Assembly (NCBI RefSeq): GCF_900142575.1
Contig: NZ_FRBI01000002.1
Coordinates: 62,001 to 126,000 of the forward strand
Direction of reading: 5' to 3'
Length of the DNA stretch: 64,000 nucleotides
DNA from: Actinacidiphila paucisporea
GTDB taxonomy: Bacteria > Actinomycetota > Actinomycetes > Streptomycetales > Streptomycetaceae
Shown piece after piece: positions 53,889 through 63,392 of this stretch. The stretch's first letter is position 1. The number at the start of each line of letters is the position of its first letter. The position numbers and the translations under genes were made by a program. The notes beneath the pieces are model-generated. The model ran no database searches and was not told the DNA's origin. It saw only the letters and a list, made by a program, of their open reading frames with translations.

Positions 53889-54220
53889 ATCTGTAGGGAC
53901 TCCTCATCCGCCGCCAGGGTTGGGCCCGCGGCGGAAAAACCTGGGCCGATCGGTACGGACGGGCACGTACGCGTACGTACGCCCCATGCGTGACCACCAT
54001 CCACAGTGCAGCATCGTTCGCCCTCCCGGATCGGGTGGCGCGCATCCGTGACAGGGCTGTGACAGGAGGGGCGGCGTGGCGCCTTCCCCTCGGGGGCGGA
54101 AAACCGGTGGAGAAGGTGACGCCGCGCACACTAGGCTCGGCCGCTTGTGTGCCGGGCGGTCGCGGGGGTCTTTCCGCGGTCATTCCCGGCCTTCCTGCGG
54201 GGAGCGGAAAGGCGTGGGGA
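53889..54220. promoter_or_regulatory. Divergent promoter region between PBP and ABC transporter genes
   Basis: This 332-bp gap has no supported gene. A 14-bp perfect palindrome ACGTACGCGTACGT lies at 53965-53978, 77 bp upstream of the PBP start, and could be an operator. Confidence 0.4.
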
Positions 54221-55024
54221 ATGGGTGGTTTCTACGCTGCCGTCGTGGTCCGCGGCTTCCGCCGCTTCGCGACGTATCGCGTGGCGACGGCGGCGGGCGT
54301 GTTCACCAATACGGTTTTCGGTCTGATCATCTCGTACAGCTATATCGCGCTGTGGGACCAGCGCCCGCACCTCGGCGGTTACACCGAGGCGCAGGCGCTG
54401 ACGTATGTGTGGGTCGGGCAGGGGCTGCTGGCGGCGATGGCGCAGATGGGCGGCGGTTTCGAGACGGAGATGATGGAGCGGATCAATTCCGGCGCCATCG
54501 CCGTCGACCTCTACCGGCCCGCTGACCTCCAGGGCTGGTGGCTGGCCGCCGACCTGGGCCGGGCCGCCTTCCAGCTGCTGGGCCGCGGGGTGGTGCCGAT
54601 CGCCTGCGGGGCGCTGGTCTTCGACCTGGCGCTGCCGGCGTCGCCGCTGGTGTGGCTGCTGTTCGCCGCCGCGGTCGCGCTGGGCACGGTGGTGAGCTTC
54701 GCGATCCGCTTCCTGGTGGGCCTGAGCGCCTTCTGGCTGCTGGACGGGGCCGGGGTGGTGCAGATGACCTGGATCGTGGGGCTGTTCTTCTCCGGGATGC
54801 TGCTGCCGCTGAACGCCTTCCCGGGCGCGCTCGGCGACATCGCCCAGGCGCTGCCCTGGTCGGCGATGCTCCAGGTGCCGGCCGACGTGCTGCTCCAGCG
54901 GCGGCACGGGGCGGACGCGCTGCTCGCGCTGGCCTTCGAGGCGGGCTGGGCGGCGGTGCTGCTGGCCGCCGGGCGGCTGCTCCAGGGTGTCGCGACCCGC
55001 CGGGTGGTGGTGCACGGTGGCTGA
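54221..55024 (+). CDS. ABC-2 type transporter permease (DUF990-like), subunit 1
   Basis: A 267-residue membrane protein with about six TM segments (AAGVFTNTVFGLIISYSYIA, LVWLLFAAAVALGTVVSFAI, VQMTWIVGLFFSGMLLPLNA). The loop NSGAIAVDLYRPADLQGWWL is typical of ABC-2 permeases in three-gene exporters. It overlaps the second permease by 8 nt; the ATPase follows. ATG 54221 is preceded by GGAAAGG. Confidence 0.9.
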   Translation: MGGFYAAVVVRGFRRFATYRVATAAGVFTNTVFGLIISYSYIALWDQRPHLGGYTEAQALTYVWVGQGLLAAMAQMGGGFETEMMERINSGAIAVDLYRPADLQGWWLAADLGRAAFQLLGRGVVPIACGALVFDLALPASPLVWLLFAAAVALGTVVSFAIRFLVGLSAFWLLDGAGVVQMTWIVGLFFSGMLLPLNAFPGALGDIAQALPWSAMLQVPADVLLQRRHGADALLALAFEAGWAAVLLAAGRLLQGVATRRVVVHGG

Positions 55025-55880
55025 GTCGGCGGCGCGGACGCGGGCCACCCCGGCGGCGGAGCGCACGCCCGGCGCGGTCGCCGAGTCGGTGCGGGCCTAC
55101 CGGCTGGTCGTCGGGATGTGGATGCGCTCCACGATGGCCTACCGGGCGTCCTTCGTGATGACCGCGCTGGGCAATCTGGCGGCGACCGCGCTGGACTTCG
55201 TGACGATCGTGCTGATGTTCTCGCACATCCACGCGCTGGGCGGTTTCACCCTCCCCGAGATCGCCCTCCTCTACGGCACCGCGAGCACGTCCTTCGGGCT
55301 CGCCGACCTGCTGGCCGGCTCCCTGGACCGGCTGGGCGAGCGGGTGCGCGACGGCACCTTCGACACGCTGCTGCTGCGCCCGGCGCCGGTGCTGGCCCAG
55401 GTGGCCGCGGACCGGTTCGCGCTGCGCAGGCTCGGCCGGGTGACGCAGGGCGTGCTGGTGCTCGGCTGGTCGCTGCCGCGCGTCGACGTCCACTGGACGG
55501 TGGTGAACGTGGCTCTGCTGCCCGTGACGCTGCTGGCGGGGGCGGCGATCTTCTGCGCCGTCTTCGTCGCCGGCGGCGCCTTCCAGTTCTGGGCCGGCGA
55601 CGCGGCGCAGGTGCAGAACTCCGTCACCTACGGCGGCGCCACGCTGCTGCAGTACCCGCCCGGGATCTTCTCCCGCGAGCTGCTGCGGGGCGTCACCTTC
55701 GTCGTCCCGCTGGCCTTCGTCAACTGGCTGCCCTGCCTGCGCATGCTGGGCCGCCCCGACCCGCTGGGCCTGCCCGGCTGGGTGGACTTCGCCGGGGTGC
55801 CGGTGGCCCTGCTGTGCTGCGCGCTGGCCGGCGTGGTCTGGCGCGCCGGCGTCCGTTCCTACCGCAGTACGGGGAGTTGA
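55017..55880 (+). CDS. ABC-2 type transporter permease, subunit 2
   Basis: A 287-residue permease paralogous in layout to subunit 1. Seen: YRASFVMTALGNLAATALDF, RVRDGTFDTLLLRPAPVLAQ (the same LLLRPxP loop class), LPVTLLAGAAIFCAVFVAGG and FVNWLPCLRMLGRPDPL. GTG 55017 lies inside the previous gene, so translation is coupled. Substrate unknown; transporters of this layout export drugs, lipids or wall precursors. Confidence 0.9.
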   Translation: MAESAARTRATPAAERTPGAVAESVRAYRLVVGMWMRSTMAYRASFVMTALGNLAATALDFVTIVLMFSHIHALGGFTLPEIALLYGTASTSFGLADLLAGSLDRLGERVRDGTFDTLLLRPAPVLAQVAADRFALRRLGRVTQGVLVLGWSLPRVDVHWTVVNVALLPVTLLAGAAIFCAVFVAGGAFQFWAGDAAQVQNSVTYGGATLLQYPPGIFSRELLRGVTFVVPLAFVNWLPCLRMLGRPDPLGLPGWVDFAGVPVALLCCALAGVVWRAGVRSYRSTGS

Positions 55881-55884
55881 GAGC

Positions 55885-56853
55885 GTGACCCAGTCCGGGG
55901 AACCGATGATCGCCGTCGAGGACGTGGAGAAGGTCTTCGACGTACGCCGCAAGGCAGCCGGGCGGCTGCGCAGGGAGCGCCACCGGGTCAGGGCGGTCGA
56001 CGGGCTGTCCTTCACCGTGCCGCGCGGCGAGATGGTCGGCTACATCGGCCCGAACGGCGCCGGCAAGTCCACCACCATCAAGATGCTCACCGGCATCCTC
56101 ACCCCCAGCGGCGGCCGGGTGCTGGTGGCGGGCATCGACCCGTCCCGCGACCGCGCCCGGCTGTCCCGCAGGATCGGCGTCGTCTTCGGGCAGCGCACCA
56201 CCTTGTGGTGGGACCTGCCGCTGCGCGACTCCTACCAGCTGGTCCGCAGGATGTACCGGATCGAGGACGCGCGGTACGCCCGCAACCTGGCCGCCTGCGT
56301 CGAACTCCTCGACCTCGGCCCGCTGCTCGACGTGCCGGTGCGGCAGCTCTCGCTCGGCCAGCGGATGCGCGGCGACATCGCGGCGGCGCTGCTGCACGAC
56401 CCCGAGGTTCTGTACCTGGACGAGCCGACGATCGGCCTCGACGTCGTCAGCAAGGCCAAGGTCCGCGGCTTCCTGCGCACCGTCAACGCCGAACGCGGCA
56501 CCACCGTGCTGCTCACCACCCACGACCTCACCGACATCGAGACGCTGTGCAGCCGGGTCATGGTCATCGACCACGGCCGGCTGATGTACGACGGTGGCCT
56601 CGACGGGCTGCACGCGGCCGGCGACTCGGAGCGCACGCTGGTCGTCGACTTCGCCCGCGAGCTGCCGCCCGTCGAGGTGCCCGGCGCCCGCTGGGTGCGC
56701 AGCGAGGGTCCGCGCCAGTGGCTGGCCTTCCCCGCCGGCGACAGCGCGGCGCCACTGGTGGCCGCGCTCGCCGCGCGCCACCCGCTGGTGGATTTGTCGG
56801 TGCGCGAACCCGCGATCGAAGATGTCATCGCCCGGATGTACGGGGCGGCGTAG
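55885..56853 (+). CDS. ABC transporter ATP-binding protein
   Basis: A 322-residue ATPase for the two preceding permeases. Walker A GPNGAGKSTT, Q-loop GVVFGQRTTLWWDLPL, signature LSLGQRMRGDIA (variant of LSGGQ with Leu in place of the first Gly), Walker B VLYLDEPTIGLD and switch His in LTTHDLTDIE. The C-terminal 80 residues are a family-specific extension. It starts 4 nt after the second permease. Confidence 0.94.
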   Translation: MTQSGEPMIAVEDVEKVFDVRRKAAGRLRRERHRVRAVDGLSFTVPRGEMVGYIGPNGAGKSTTIKMLTGILTPSGGRVLVAGIDPSRDRARLSRRIGVVFGQRTTLWWDLPLRDSYQLVRRMYRIEDARYARNLAACVELLDLGPLLDVPVRQLSLGQRMRGDIAAALLHDPEVLYLDEPTIGLDVVSKAKVRGFLRTVNAERGTTVLLTTHDLTDIETLCSRVMVIDHGRLMYDGGLDGLHAAGDSERTLVVDFARELPPVEVPGARWVRSEGPRQWLAFPAGDSAAPLVAALAARHPLVDLSVREPAIEDVIARMYGAA

Positions 56854-56917
56854 CATCCCCGGAACCGTCCGTACGGGCCGGACGGTCGTGTTCCGGCCCG
56901 CGAACAAGGGAGTTCAT

Positions 56918-57772
56918 GTGCGGGAGGACTTCACCGTCGCCGAGGCGAGCGCGGCGGACTGGGACGAGGTCGTGGCCTGGACCGTGCGGGAGGGCTGGAA
57001 CCCCGGACGCGGCGACGCGCTGTGCTTCCGGCCCACCGACCCGGCCGGCTTCCTCGTCGGCCGGCAGGGCGGCCGGATCGTCTCCGCGGTCTCGCTCGTG
57101 GCCTACTCGCCCGACTACGCCTTCCTCGGCTACTACCTGGTCCACCCCGACCACCGCGGCACCGGCCTCGGCCTCGCCACCTGGAACGCGGCGCTGCCGC
57201 ACGCCAAGGGCCGCGTCATCGGCCTCGACGCGGTGCCCGCGCAGCAGCACCTCTACATACGGTCGGGCTTCGTCCCGGCCTACGACAACGTCCGCCACAC
57301 CGGCCGCCCGCTCGCCGTCCCCGCCCCGGACGCCGGCACCGTCGGCTCGGTGACGCCCTATCACCTCGACGCGATCAGCGCGTACGACAGCGGCTGCTTC
57401 CCCGCCGAGCGCCACGCCTTCCTCAGCCGCTGGCTCACCGCCGAGGACCACACGGCCCGCGTGCTGCTCGACCCGGCCGGCCACGTCACCGGCTACGGCG
57501 TCATCCGCCCGGCCCACCAGGGCCTGCGCATCGGCCCCCTTTTCGCCGACACCCCCGAAGGCGCCGCCGCCCTCTTCTCGGCCCTCACCGCCGGGCTTCC
57601 CCCGGACGCCGAGGTCTCCATCGACGTCCCCGACAACCACCCGGCCGCCACCGCGCTGGCCACCGCCCGCGGCCTGACCGAGTCCTCCCGCTGCACCCGC
57701 ATGTACTCCGGCTCCGCGCCCTACACCCGCGCCGAGGCGGTGTACGGCACGACGACGCTCGAACTGGGCTAG
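56918..57772 (+). CDS. GNAT-family N-acetyltransferase with C-terminal second domain
   Basis: A 284-residue protein. The first 130 residues are a GNAT domain with the acetyl-CoA loop HPDHRGTGLGLATW and LYIRSGFVPAYDN. The C-terminal half (LDAISAYDSGCFPAERHAFL, VTGYGVIRPAHQGLRIGPLF) is the second domain usual in this subfamily and may define substrate binding. GTG 56918 follows AAGGGAG. The TAG stop is followed after 7 nt by the short hairpin element. Confidence 0.9.
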   Translation: MREDFTVAEASAADWDEVVAWTVREGWNPGRGDALCFRPTDPAGFLVGRQGGRIVSAVSLVAYSPDYAFLGYYLVHPDHRGTGLGLATWNAALPHAKGRVIGLDAVPAQQHLYIRSGFVPAYDNVRHTGRPLAVPAPDAGTVGSVTPYHLDAISAYDSGCFPAERHAFLSRWLTAEDHTARVLLDPAGHVTGYGVIRPAHQGLRIGPLFADTPEGAAALFSALTAGLPPDAEVSIDVPDNHPAATALATARGLTESSRCTRMYSGSAPYTRAEAVYGTTTLELG

Positions 57773-57779
57773 TTCTGGC

Positions 57780-57854
57780 GCCTGTCCGGCGGATCTCGGC
57801 GGATCGGCCTGCGGTGCCGGGCGTCGCAGGGCCGGCGCGATCCGCCGGACAGGC
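57780..57854. mobile_element. MITE-like hairpin element, short copy
   Basis: Perfect 16-bp inverted ends GCCTGTCCGGCGGATC (57780-57795) and complement (57839-57854) bracket a 43-bp interior resembling the inner arms of the 36464 element (GCGGATCGGCCTGCGG). It appears to be an internally deleted relative in the gap between convergent genes, and probably also terminates both. Confidence 0.65.
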
Positions 57855-57875
57855 CCTCGCGCCCTCGTCCGGCGG

Positions 57876-58220
57876 TCACTGCGGCGGGAGGCCGGCGAGG
57901 GTGTCGCGGAGGCGGGTCAGGCGGGTGATCTCCGCGTCGAGGGTGGCGACGCGGCGGCCGACGACGCCGCCGGGGGCGCACCGGCGGGGCGCGCCGTCGG
58001 CGAGGAGGTGGAGGCGGTCGGCGACCTCGCGGAGGTCCTCGACGGTCAGGCCGAGGGCCAGGAAGCCGCGGATCAGGCGGACGCGGGCCACGTCGGCGGG
58101 GGTGTACTCGCGCTGGCCCGCGGCGGTGCGGGCCGGGGGCGGCAGGAGGCCGCGCTGCTCGTAGAAGCGCAGCGCCCGGGGTGTGGTGCCGGCCGCTGCC
58201 GCCGCCTCGCCGATCCGCAT
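57876..58220 (-). CDS. MerR-family transcriptional regulator
   Basis: A 114-residue MerR protein: MRIGEAAAAAGTTPRALRFY, EQRGLLPPPART, REYTPADVARVRLIRGFLAL and a dimerisation helix (TLDAEITRLTRLRDTLAG). A single Cys (RRCAPGG) in the effector region. It lies 18 nt downstream of the MDR oxidoreductase in one unit and probably regulates it in response to an electrophile or oxidant. Confidence 0.92.
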   Translation of the reverse strand: MRIGEAAAAAGTTPRALRFYEQRGLLPPPARTAAGQREYTPADVARVRLIRGFLALGLTVEDLREVADRLHLLADGAPRRCAPGGVVGRRVATLDAEITRLTRLRDTLAGLPPQ

Positions 58221-58238
58221 CTCCCGCCACCCCGTCCT

Positions 58239-59255
58239 CTACGGCTCCACGACGACGGTCCCGAAGTGCCTGCCGCCGATCAGATCCTGCAACGCCTGCG
58301 GTGCGCTGTCGATGCCCGCGACGACCGTGTGCGGGAAGCGGATCGCCTCCGAGCGCAGCCATCCGCCGAACCGGCCGGTCCACTCGGCGGCCACGTCCGG
58401 GTGGTCCGCGCCGGTGTAGCCGCGCAGGGAGATGCCGCGCAGGATGACCTGGAAGGCGTCGACCTCCACGGGCGCGCCGCCGAGGCGGTTCGCCGACAGC
58501 TGGCCGGAGAGCGTACCGACCAGGGCGAAACGCGCGCCCTGGCGGGCGGCTCCGAGGGCGGCCGCCAGCTGCTCGCCGGCCACGTTGTCGAGCAGGACGT
58601 CGATGCCGTCGGGCGCCGCCTTGGCCAGGCCCGCGGCGAAGGGGTCGGGGCCGCGCAGGACCACGTCGTCGTAACCCAGTTCGGACACCAGCCGTTCGGC
58701 CTTCCACGGTGAGCCGGTGCTGCCGATCACCCGCCCGGCGCCCAGCAGCCGGGCGACCTGCCCGGCCAGCGAACCCACCGCCCCCGCCGCCCCGGTGACC
58801 AGGACGGTGTCACCGGGGCGGATCGCGGCGAGCCGGGTCAGCGCGCCGTAGGCGGTGGAGCCGGGGGCGAGGTGGGCTATCGGGTCGGGCAGCGTGCCGT
58901 CCAGCGGGGTGCATGCGGCGGCCGGTACGAGGGCGTGGTCGCGCCAGCCGTACATGTGGGCCACCGCGTCCCCCGGCCGCAGGGCGCTGCCGTCGGGCGC
59001 CGCGACCACCTCGCCGACGGCCGGCCCGAACAGCGTGTCGCCCGGGTGGAGGGCGGGCAGCGGCGTGCCCTCGGCGCCGCCGATCAGGCTGCACAGGGCG
59101 GCGAAGACCAGGAAGTGCCGGTTCCTGACCAGCACCTGCCCGGCGGCGGGCGCGGGCAGCGGCACGTCGACGACGGCGAAGTGCTCCGGGGAGGGCAGCC
59201 CCGAGGGCAGCGCGGTGAGCCGGACCTCGCGGGCAAGGAACGGAGCTGTGGCCAT
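58239..59255 (-). CDS. MDR-family NADP-dependent oxidoreductase (enone/quinone reductase type)
   Basis: A 338-residue zinc-independent medium-chain reductase: N-terminal catalytic domain (HFAVVDVPLPAPAAGQVLVR), Rossmann motif VTGAAGAVGSLAGQVARLLG, and IDVLLDNVAGEQLAAAL. It is in the leukotriene B4 12-hydroxydehydrogenase-like group that reduces enone double bonds with NADPH. The MerR gene follows 18 nt later. Confidence 0.92.
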   Translation of the reverse strand: MATAPFLAREVRLTALPSGLPSPEHFAVVDVPLPAPAAGQVLVRNRHFLVFAALCSLIGGAEGTPLPALHPGDTLFGPAVGEVVAAPDGSALRPGDAVAHMYGWRDHALVPAAACTPLDGTLPDPIAHLAPGSTAYGALTRLAAIRPGDTVLVTGAAGAVGSLAGQVARLLGAGRVIGSTGSPWKAERLVSELGYDDVVLRGPDPFAAGLAKAAPDGIDVLLDNVAGEQLAAALGAARQGARFALVGTLSGQLSANRLGGAPVEVDAFQVILRGISLRGYTGADHPDVAAEWTGRFGGWLRSEAIRFPHTVVAGIDSAPQALQDLIGGRHFGTVVVEP

Positions 59256-59366
59256 GTGGGGACTCCTGAACGTGCGGTACGGGGGCGGCGGGCGCCCGGC
59301 GGCGCCCGCCGCGACGGCCCGGTGACGCTAACCCCTGACCCGCACGTCAGAGTCAAGCGCGGGCGC

Positions 59367-60476
59367 TCAGCGCAGGGACGCCAGGGCCGTACGGACCAGG
59401 TCCACCGCCGCCGGGGGAGTGGAGGCGTGCGGCGACAGGCGCAGCGAGTCCGGGCGGACCGTGGGGGTGACGCCCTGGGCGTGCAGGGCCTTGGCGACCG
59501 TCGCGGGGTCGGTGCCTGGGAGGCGGAAGGAGACGATGCCGGCCCGCCGCGCGGGGGCGGTCGCGGAGAGGATCTCGGCGCCGTGTGCCCTGACCTCGTC
59601 GAGGAGCCGATCGACCAGGGACCGTACGCGCGCCTCGACGGCGGGCACGCCGACCGCTTCGAGGACCTCAAGTGCCGCGGCGAGGGCGGCCGCGGCCACC
59701 GGGCTGAGGTTGGTGATGCTCAGCCGGCCCGCGCCGGGCGCCGGCGGGTGCTCCCGGTCGTCGAAGAGCGCGACGTCGTCCACGCCGGTCCAGCCGGTGA
59801 GGGTGGGCGCGAGGCGTTCCAGCGCCCGGTCGGACAGCGCCGCGAAGCCCGTGGACCAGCTGGCGCGCAGCCACTTCTGGCCGCCGACCACGACGACGTC
59901 GGCCGCCTGCCAGGGCATCTCCACGACCCCGAAGGCCTGCATCGCGTCGACCACGAGCAGCCGGTCGGGGCCGATGACGTCGCGCAGCGCGGCCAGGTCG
60001 GCGCGGTATCCGGTGCGGAAGTCGACCGCGCTCAGCGAGACGGCGACCACGTCGTCGGTGAGCGCCGCCCGTACCGCCTCCGGTGTCGGCGCGGACGCCA
60101 GCCAGCGCGGCACGGCCAGGCCCGCGGCGGCCGCCCGGCGCCAGGGGTAGTGGTTGGCCGGGAAGTCCGCGGCGGGGACCAGGACGGTGCCCGCCGGGAC
60201 GCCGAAGGCGGCCTGGAAGAGCCCGGTGGAGGCGTTGGGCAGCAGCACGGTGTGCTCGGCGTCGGTACCGGCCAGCCGGGCCGCCGCCTGCCGGGCGCGC
60301 AGGTCGGCGCGCATCAGGTCGTTGACCGTGTCGTGGTCGGCGCGTGCCGAGCGGCCCAGCGCGTCCGCGGTGGCGGCGAGCACGGCGCGCGACGGGGGGC
60401 CGTAGCGGGCGAAGTCCAGATAGCCTTCCGGCGCTTCGAACTGCGACGCGTAATCCGCCAGGCCGTCGGTCGTCAT
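59367..60476 (-). CDS. Aminotransferase class V-fold PLP enzyme
   Basis: A 369-residue fold-type I PLP enzyme of the cysteine desulfurase-like class V group. The PLP Asp is in LLVVDAMQAFGVV and the Schiff-base Lys in VVVGGQKWLRASWSTGF; SITNLSPVAAAALAAAL precedes the small domain. No mobile-loop active Cys is apparent, so desulfurase activity is unlikely. ATG 60476 (MTTDGLADYASQFEAPEGYL) is chosen; the frame continues upstream without conservation. Confidence 0.88.
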   Translation of the reverse strand: MTTDGLADYASQFEAPEGYLDFARYGPPSRAVLAATADALGRSARADHDTVNDLMRADLRARQAAARLAGTDAEHTVLLPNASTGLFQAAFGVPAGTVLVPAADFPANHYPWRRAAAAGLAVPRWLASAPTPEAVRAALTDDVVAVSLSAVDFRTGYRADLAALRDVIGPDRLLVVDAMQAFGVVEMPWQAADVVVVGGQKWLRASWSTGFAALSDRALERLAPTLTGWTGVDDVALFDDREHPPAPGAGRLSITNLSPVAAAALAAALEVLEAVGVPAVEARVRSLVDRLLDEVRAHGAEILSATAPARRAGIVSFRLPGTDPATVAKALHAQGVTPTVRPDSLRLSPHASTPPAAVDLVRTALASLR

Positions 60477-60582
60477 GCCGCTACCGCTCCCGTCCGCGGG
60501 TAGGGAACCGGCCATCAGGAGGCGCCGGGAACCCGCCGTACGTTCCAAGATTGTCAACGGCGGCAACAATACGCAGGTGGAT

Positions 60583-61881
60583 ATGCGGGCGAAGCAGGTG
60601 GACGTGGCAGCGGCCGGCGCTCCGGGAGCGGTCGACCCGGACGCGGAGCGGCGTCGCGGGGTGCGCCGGATGAAGCTGATCGCGACCGGTTTCCTCGCCG
60701 TCGCGACAGTGGTCTACGCCCTGGCCAAGTGGGCGGACTCGCGGGACGCGGGGGCGTGGGCGGCCTACGTGGCGGCCGCCGCGGAGGCCGGCATGGTCGG
60801 CGCGATGGCGGACTGGTTCGCGGTGACGGCGCTCTTCCGCCGGCCGCTGGGCCTGCCCATCCCGCACACCGCGATCATCCCGACCAAGAAGGACGCACTG
60901 GGCGCCAGCCTCGGCGACTTCGTCGGGGAGAACTTCCTGTCCGCCGAGGTGGTGCGCACCCGGCTGCGCGCGGTGGGCATCGGCTCCCGGCTGGGCGCCT
61001 GGGTGGCCGAACCGGCCAACGCCGACCGGGTGACCGAGCAGGCCGCCGCCGCGCTGCGCGGACTGCTGACCGTGCTGCGCGACTCCGACGTGCAGGCCGT
61101 CGTCAGCGAGGCGATCACCCGGCGCGCCGAGGCCCAGGAGGTCGCGCCGGGCCTCGGCAAGCTGCTGGAGCGGATCGTCGCCGACGGCGGGCACCGCAGG
61201 CTGGTCGACCTGGTGTGCGTGCGCGCCCACGACTGGCTGGTCGAGCACGGCGACTCGGTCATGGATGCCCTCCAGGGCGGGGCGCCCGGCTGGACCCCGC
61301 GGTTCGTGGACCGCAAGGTCGGCGAGCGGGTCTACAAGGAGCTGCTGCGCTTCGTCACCGAGATGCGCGACTCGTCCGAGCACCCGGCGCGCGGCGCCGT
61401 CGACCGCTTCCTCGGCGACTTCGCGTCCGAGCTGCAGTCCGACCCCGACACGCGCGAGCGCGTCGAGCGCCTCAAGAACGACCTGCTGGCCCGCCCCGAG
61501 GTGCAGGACCTGATCGCCTCGGTGTGGGGCTCGGTACGGGCGATGATGGTGGCCGCCGCCGAGGACGAGCGCAGCGAGCTGCGGATGCGCACCCGGGCGT
61601 CGCTGCTCACCCTCGGCGGCCGGATGTCCACCGACCGGCGCCTGCAGGCCAAGGTCGACAGCTGGCTGGAGGACGCGGCCACGTATCTGGTCACCACCTA
61701 CCGCGACCAGATCACCTCGCTGATCAGCGAGACGGTGGCCGGCTGGGACGCCGAGCAGACCTCACGGAAGATCGAGGCGCATGTGGGCCGCGACCTGCAG
61801 TTCATCCGGATCAACGGCACGGTCGTCGGTGCGCTGGTCGGGCTGCTGATCTTCACGGTGTCGCGGATCGTGGGCGGCTGA
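60583..61881 (+). CDS. DUF445 domain-containing membrane protein
   Basis: A 432-residue DUF445 protein: TM near residue 30 (KLIATGFLAVATVVYALAKW), a second (AAYVAAAAEAGMVGAMADWF) leading into FAVTALFRRPLGLPIPHTAI, PTKKDALGASLGDFVGENFL, a long helical region, and a C-terminal TM (TVVGALVGLLIFTVSRIVGG). This YheB-like family is thought to be membrane associated; function unknown. Start uncertain between ATG 60583 and GTG 60577. Confidence 0.9.
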   Translation: MRAKQVDVAAAGAPGAVDPDAERRRGVRRMKLIATGFLAVATVVYALAKWADSRDAGAWAAYVAAAAEAGMVGAMADWFAVTALFRRPLGLPIPHTAIIPTKKDALGASLGDFVGENFLSAEVVRTRLRAVGIGSRLGAWVAEPANADRVTEQAAAALRGLLTVLRDSDVQAVVSEAITRRAEAQEVAPGLGKLLERIVADGGHRRLVDLVCVRAHDWLVEHGDSVMDALQGGAPGWTPRFVDRKVGERVYKELLRFVTEMRDSSEHPARGAVDRFLGDFASELQSDPDTRERVERLKNDLLARPEVQDLIASVWGSVRAMMVAAAEDERSELRMRTRASLLTLGGRMSTDRRLQAKVDSWLEDAATYLVTTYRDQITSLISETVAGWDAEQTSRKIEAHVGRDLQFIRINGTVVGALVGLLIFTVSRIVGG

Positions 61882-62057
61882 CGGCCGCGCCGATCCGACC
61901 TCTGCGCGGGGGGCCCGGCGCTCGCGGCCTGCGGAATCACCGCGTCCAGCTGCTGAACAGGGCTTGCGCGGACAGGGGGCGCGATTGGAGGATCGGACAG
62001 ACATCCGATGACATCCGTGGACCGTCCGCCGCGGATAACGACGTACGGAGTACCACC

Positions 62058-62912
62058 GTGAAGCTGCTGCGAGTCGGCCCCGCCGGGGCCGAGCGTCCCG
62101 CCCTGCTCGACAAGGACGGCGTCGTACGGGACCTCAGCGGGCTCGTCGCCGACATCGACGGAGCCCTGCTCGCCGACGCCGCCGCCCTGGCCTCCGTCGC
62201 CGCGGCCGCCGCCGACGGCTCGCTGCCCGCCCTCGACACCCGTCTGCGCGTCGGGCCGCCGCTCACCGGCATCGGCAAGATCGTCTGCATCGGCCTCAAC
62301 TACCACGACCACGCGACCGAGACCGGGGCGCAGGTGCCCGGCGAGCCGGTCGTCTTCATGAAGGCACCCGACACGGTGGTCGGCCCCACCGACACGGTGC
62401 TGGTGCCGCGCGGCAGCGTGAAGACCGACTGGGAGGTCGAACTCGCCGTCGTCATCGGCCGCGAACTGCGCTACGCGGCCGACGAGGACGAGGCGATGGC
62501 GGCCGTCGCCGGCTACGCCGTCGCGCACGACGTCTCCGAGCGCGAATACCAGATCGAACGCGGCGGCCAGTGGGACAAGGGCAAGAACTGCGAGACCTTC
62601 AACCCGCTGGGCCCGTGGCTCGTGACGGCCGACGAGGTCCCCGACCCGCAGTCGCTCGGCCTCCGGCTGTGGGTCAACGGCACCCTGCGCCAGGACGGCA
62701 GCACCCGCGACCAGATCTTCCCGGTCGCCGAAGTCGTGCGGTATCTCAGCCACTTCATGACCCTCTACCCGGGTGACGTCATCAACACCGGCACCCCCGC
62801 CGGCGTGGCCCTGGGCCAGCCCGAGCCCCGCCCCTACCTCCGCCCCGGCGACGTCGTGGAGCTCACGATCGACGGCCTCGGGCGCCAGCGCCAGGTGCTG
62901 GCTTCCGCGTAG
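62058..62912 (+). CDS. Fumarylacetoacetate hydrolase-family protein
   Basis: A 284-residue FAH-fold enzyme: GKIVCIGLNYHDHATETGAQ, EPVVFMKAPDTVVGPTD, DWEVELAVVIGRELRYA (metal Glu), VAHDVSEREYQIERGGQWDK and LYPGDVINTGTPAGVALGQP. The family cleaves or decarboxylates acyl-pyruvates; this FAHD1-like form is more likely an oxaloacetate decarboxylase or acylpyruvase than the tyrosine-pathway enzyme. GTG 62058 follows GGAG. Confidence 0.92.
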   Translation: MKLLRVGPAGAERPALLDKDGVVRDLSGLVADIDGALLADAAALASVAAAAADGSLPALDTRLRVGPPLTGIGKIVCIGLNYHDHATETGAQVPGEPVVFMKAPDTVVGPTDTVLVPRGSVKTDWEVELAVVIGRELRYAADEDEAMAAVAGYAVAHDVSEREYQIERGGQWDKGKNCETFNPLGPWLVTADEVPDPQSLGLRLWVNGTLRQDGSTRDQIFPVAEVVRYLSHFMTLYPGDVINTGTPAGVALGQPEPRPYLRPGDVVELTIDGLGRQRQVLASA

Positions 62913-62930
62913 CGGGGCCCTCGGAAGGGG

Positions 62931-63392
62931 TCACTCCAGGAACCGGGTGAGCGCGTGCACGACGAGCGCGTGGTCCTCGGCCTGGGGGAGGCCCGAGACG
63001 CCGACGACGCCGACGACGCCGACGCCCGCCACCCGCAGCGGGAAGGCCCCGCCGTGCGCGGCGAAGAGTGCGGGATCGAGGTGGGAGGACGCCTCGAACG
63101 TGGTGCCCTTGGCGCGGAAGCGCTCGCCGACGGCCAGCGACGACGTGCCGTACCGCAGGACGACGGCCGACTTGCGGTCGAGCCACGCGTCGTTGTCCGG
63201 CGACGTGCCCTCCAGGGCGCAGTGGAAGAGCTGCTGCCCGCCCCGGCGGATGTCGATCGCGACGGCGGCGCCGCGCTCGCGCGCGAGGGAGACCAGCAGG
63301 GAGCCGAGCCGCCACGCGTCGTCGTTGGTGAAGTGCGGAAGGACCAGGGCCCTTTCCTGTTCGGCCAGTTCGGCCGGCAGATCGGTGCTCAC
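62931..63392 (-). CDS. Haem-degrading domain protein (UPF0303/DUF336 type)
   Basis: A 153-residue protein of the HbpS/UPF0303 superfamily: RGAAVAIDIRRGGQQLFHCA, NDAWLDRKSAVVLRYGTSS, GGAFPLRVAGVGVVGVVGVS and GLPQAEDHALVVHALTRFLE. Relatives bind haem or cofactor breakdown products. A GTGA overlap joins it to the upstream oxidoreductase, so it probably accompanies sugar or inositol-type metabolism. Confidence 0.88.
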   Translation of the reverse strand: MSTDLPAELAEQERALVLPHFTNDDAWRLGSLLVSLARERGAAVAIDIRRGGQQLFHCALEGTSPDNDAWLDRKSAVVLRYGTSSLAVGERFRAKGTTFEASSHLDPALFAAHGGAFPLRVAGVGVVGVVGVSGLPQAEDHALVVHALTRFLE

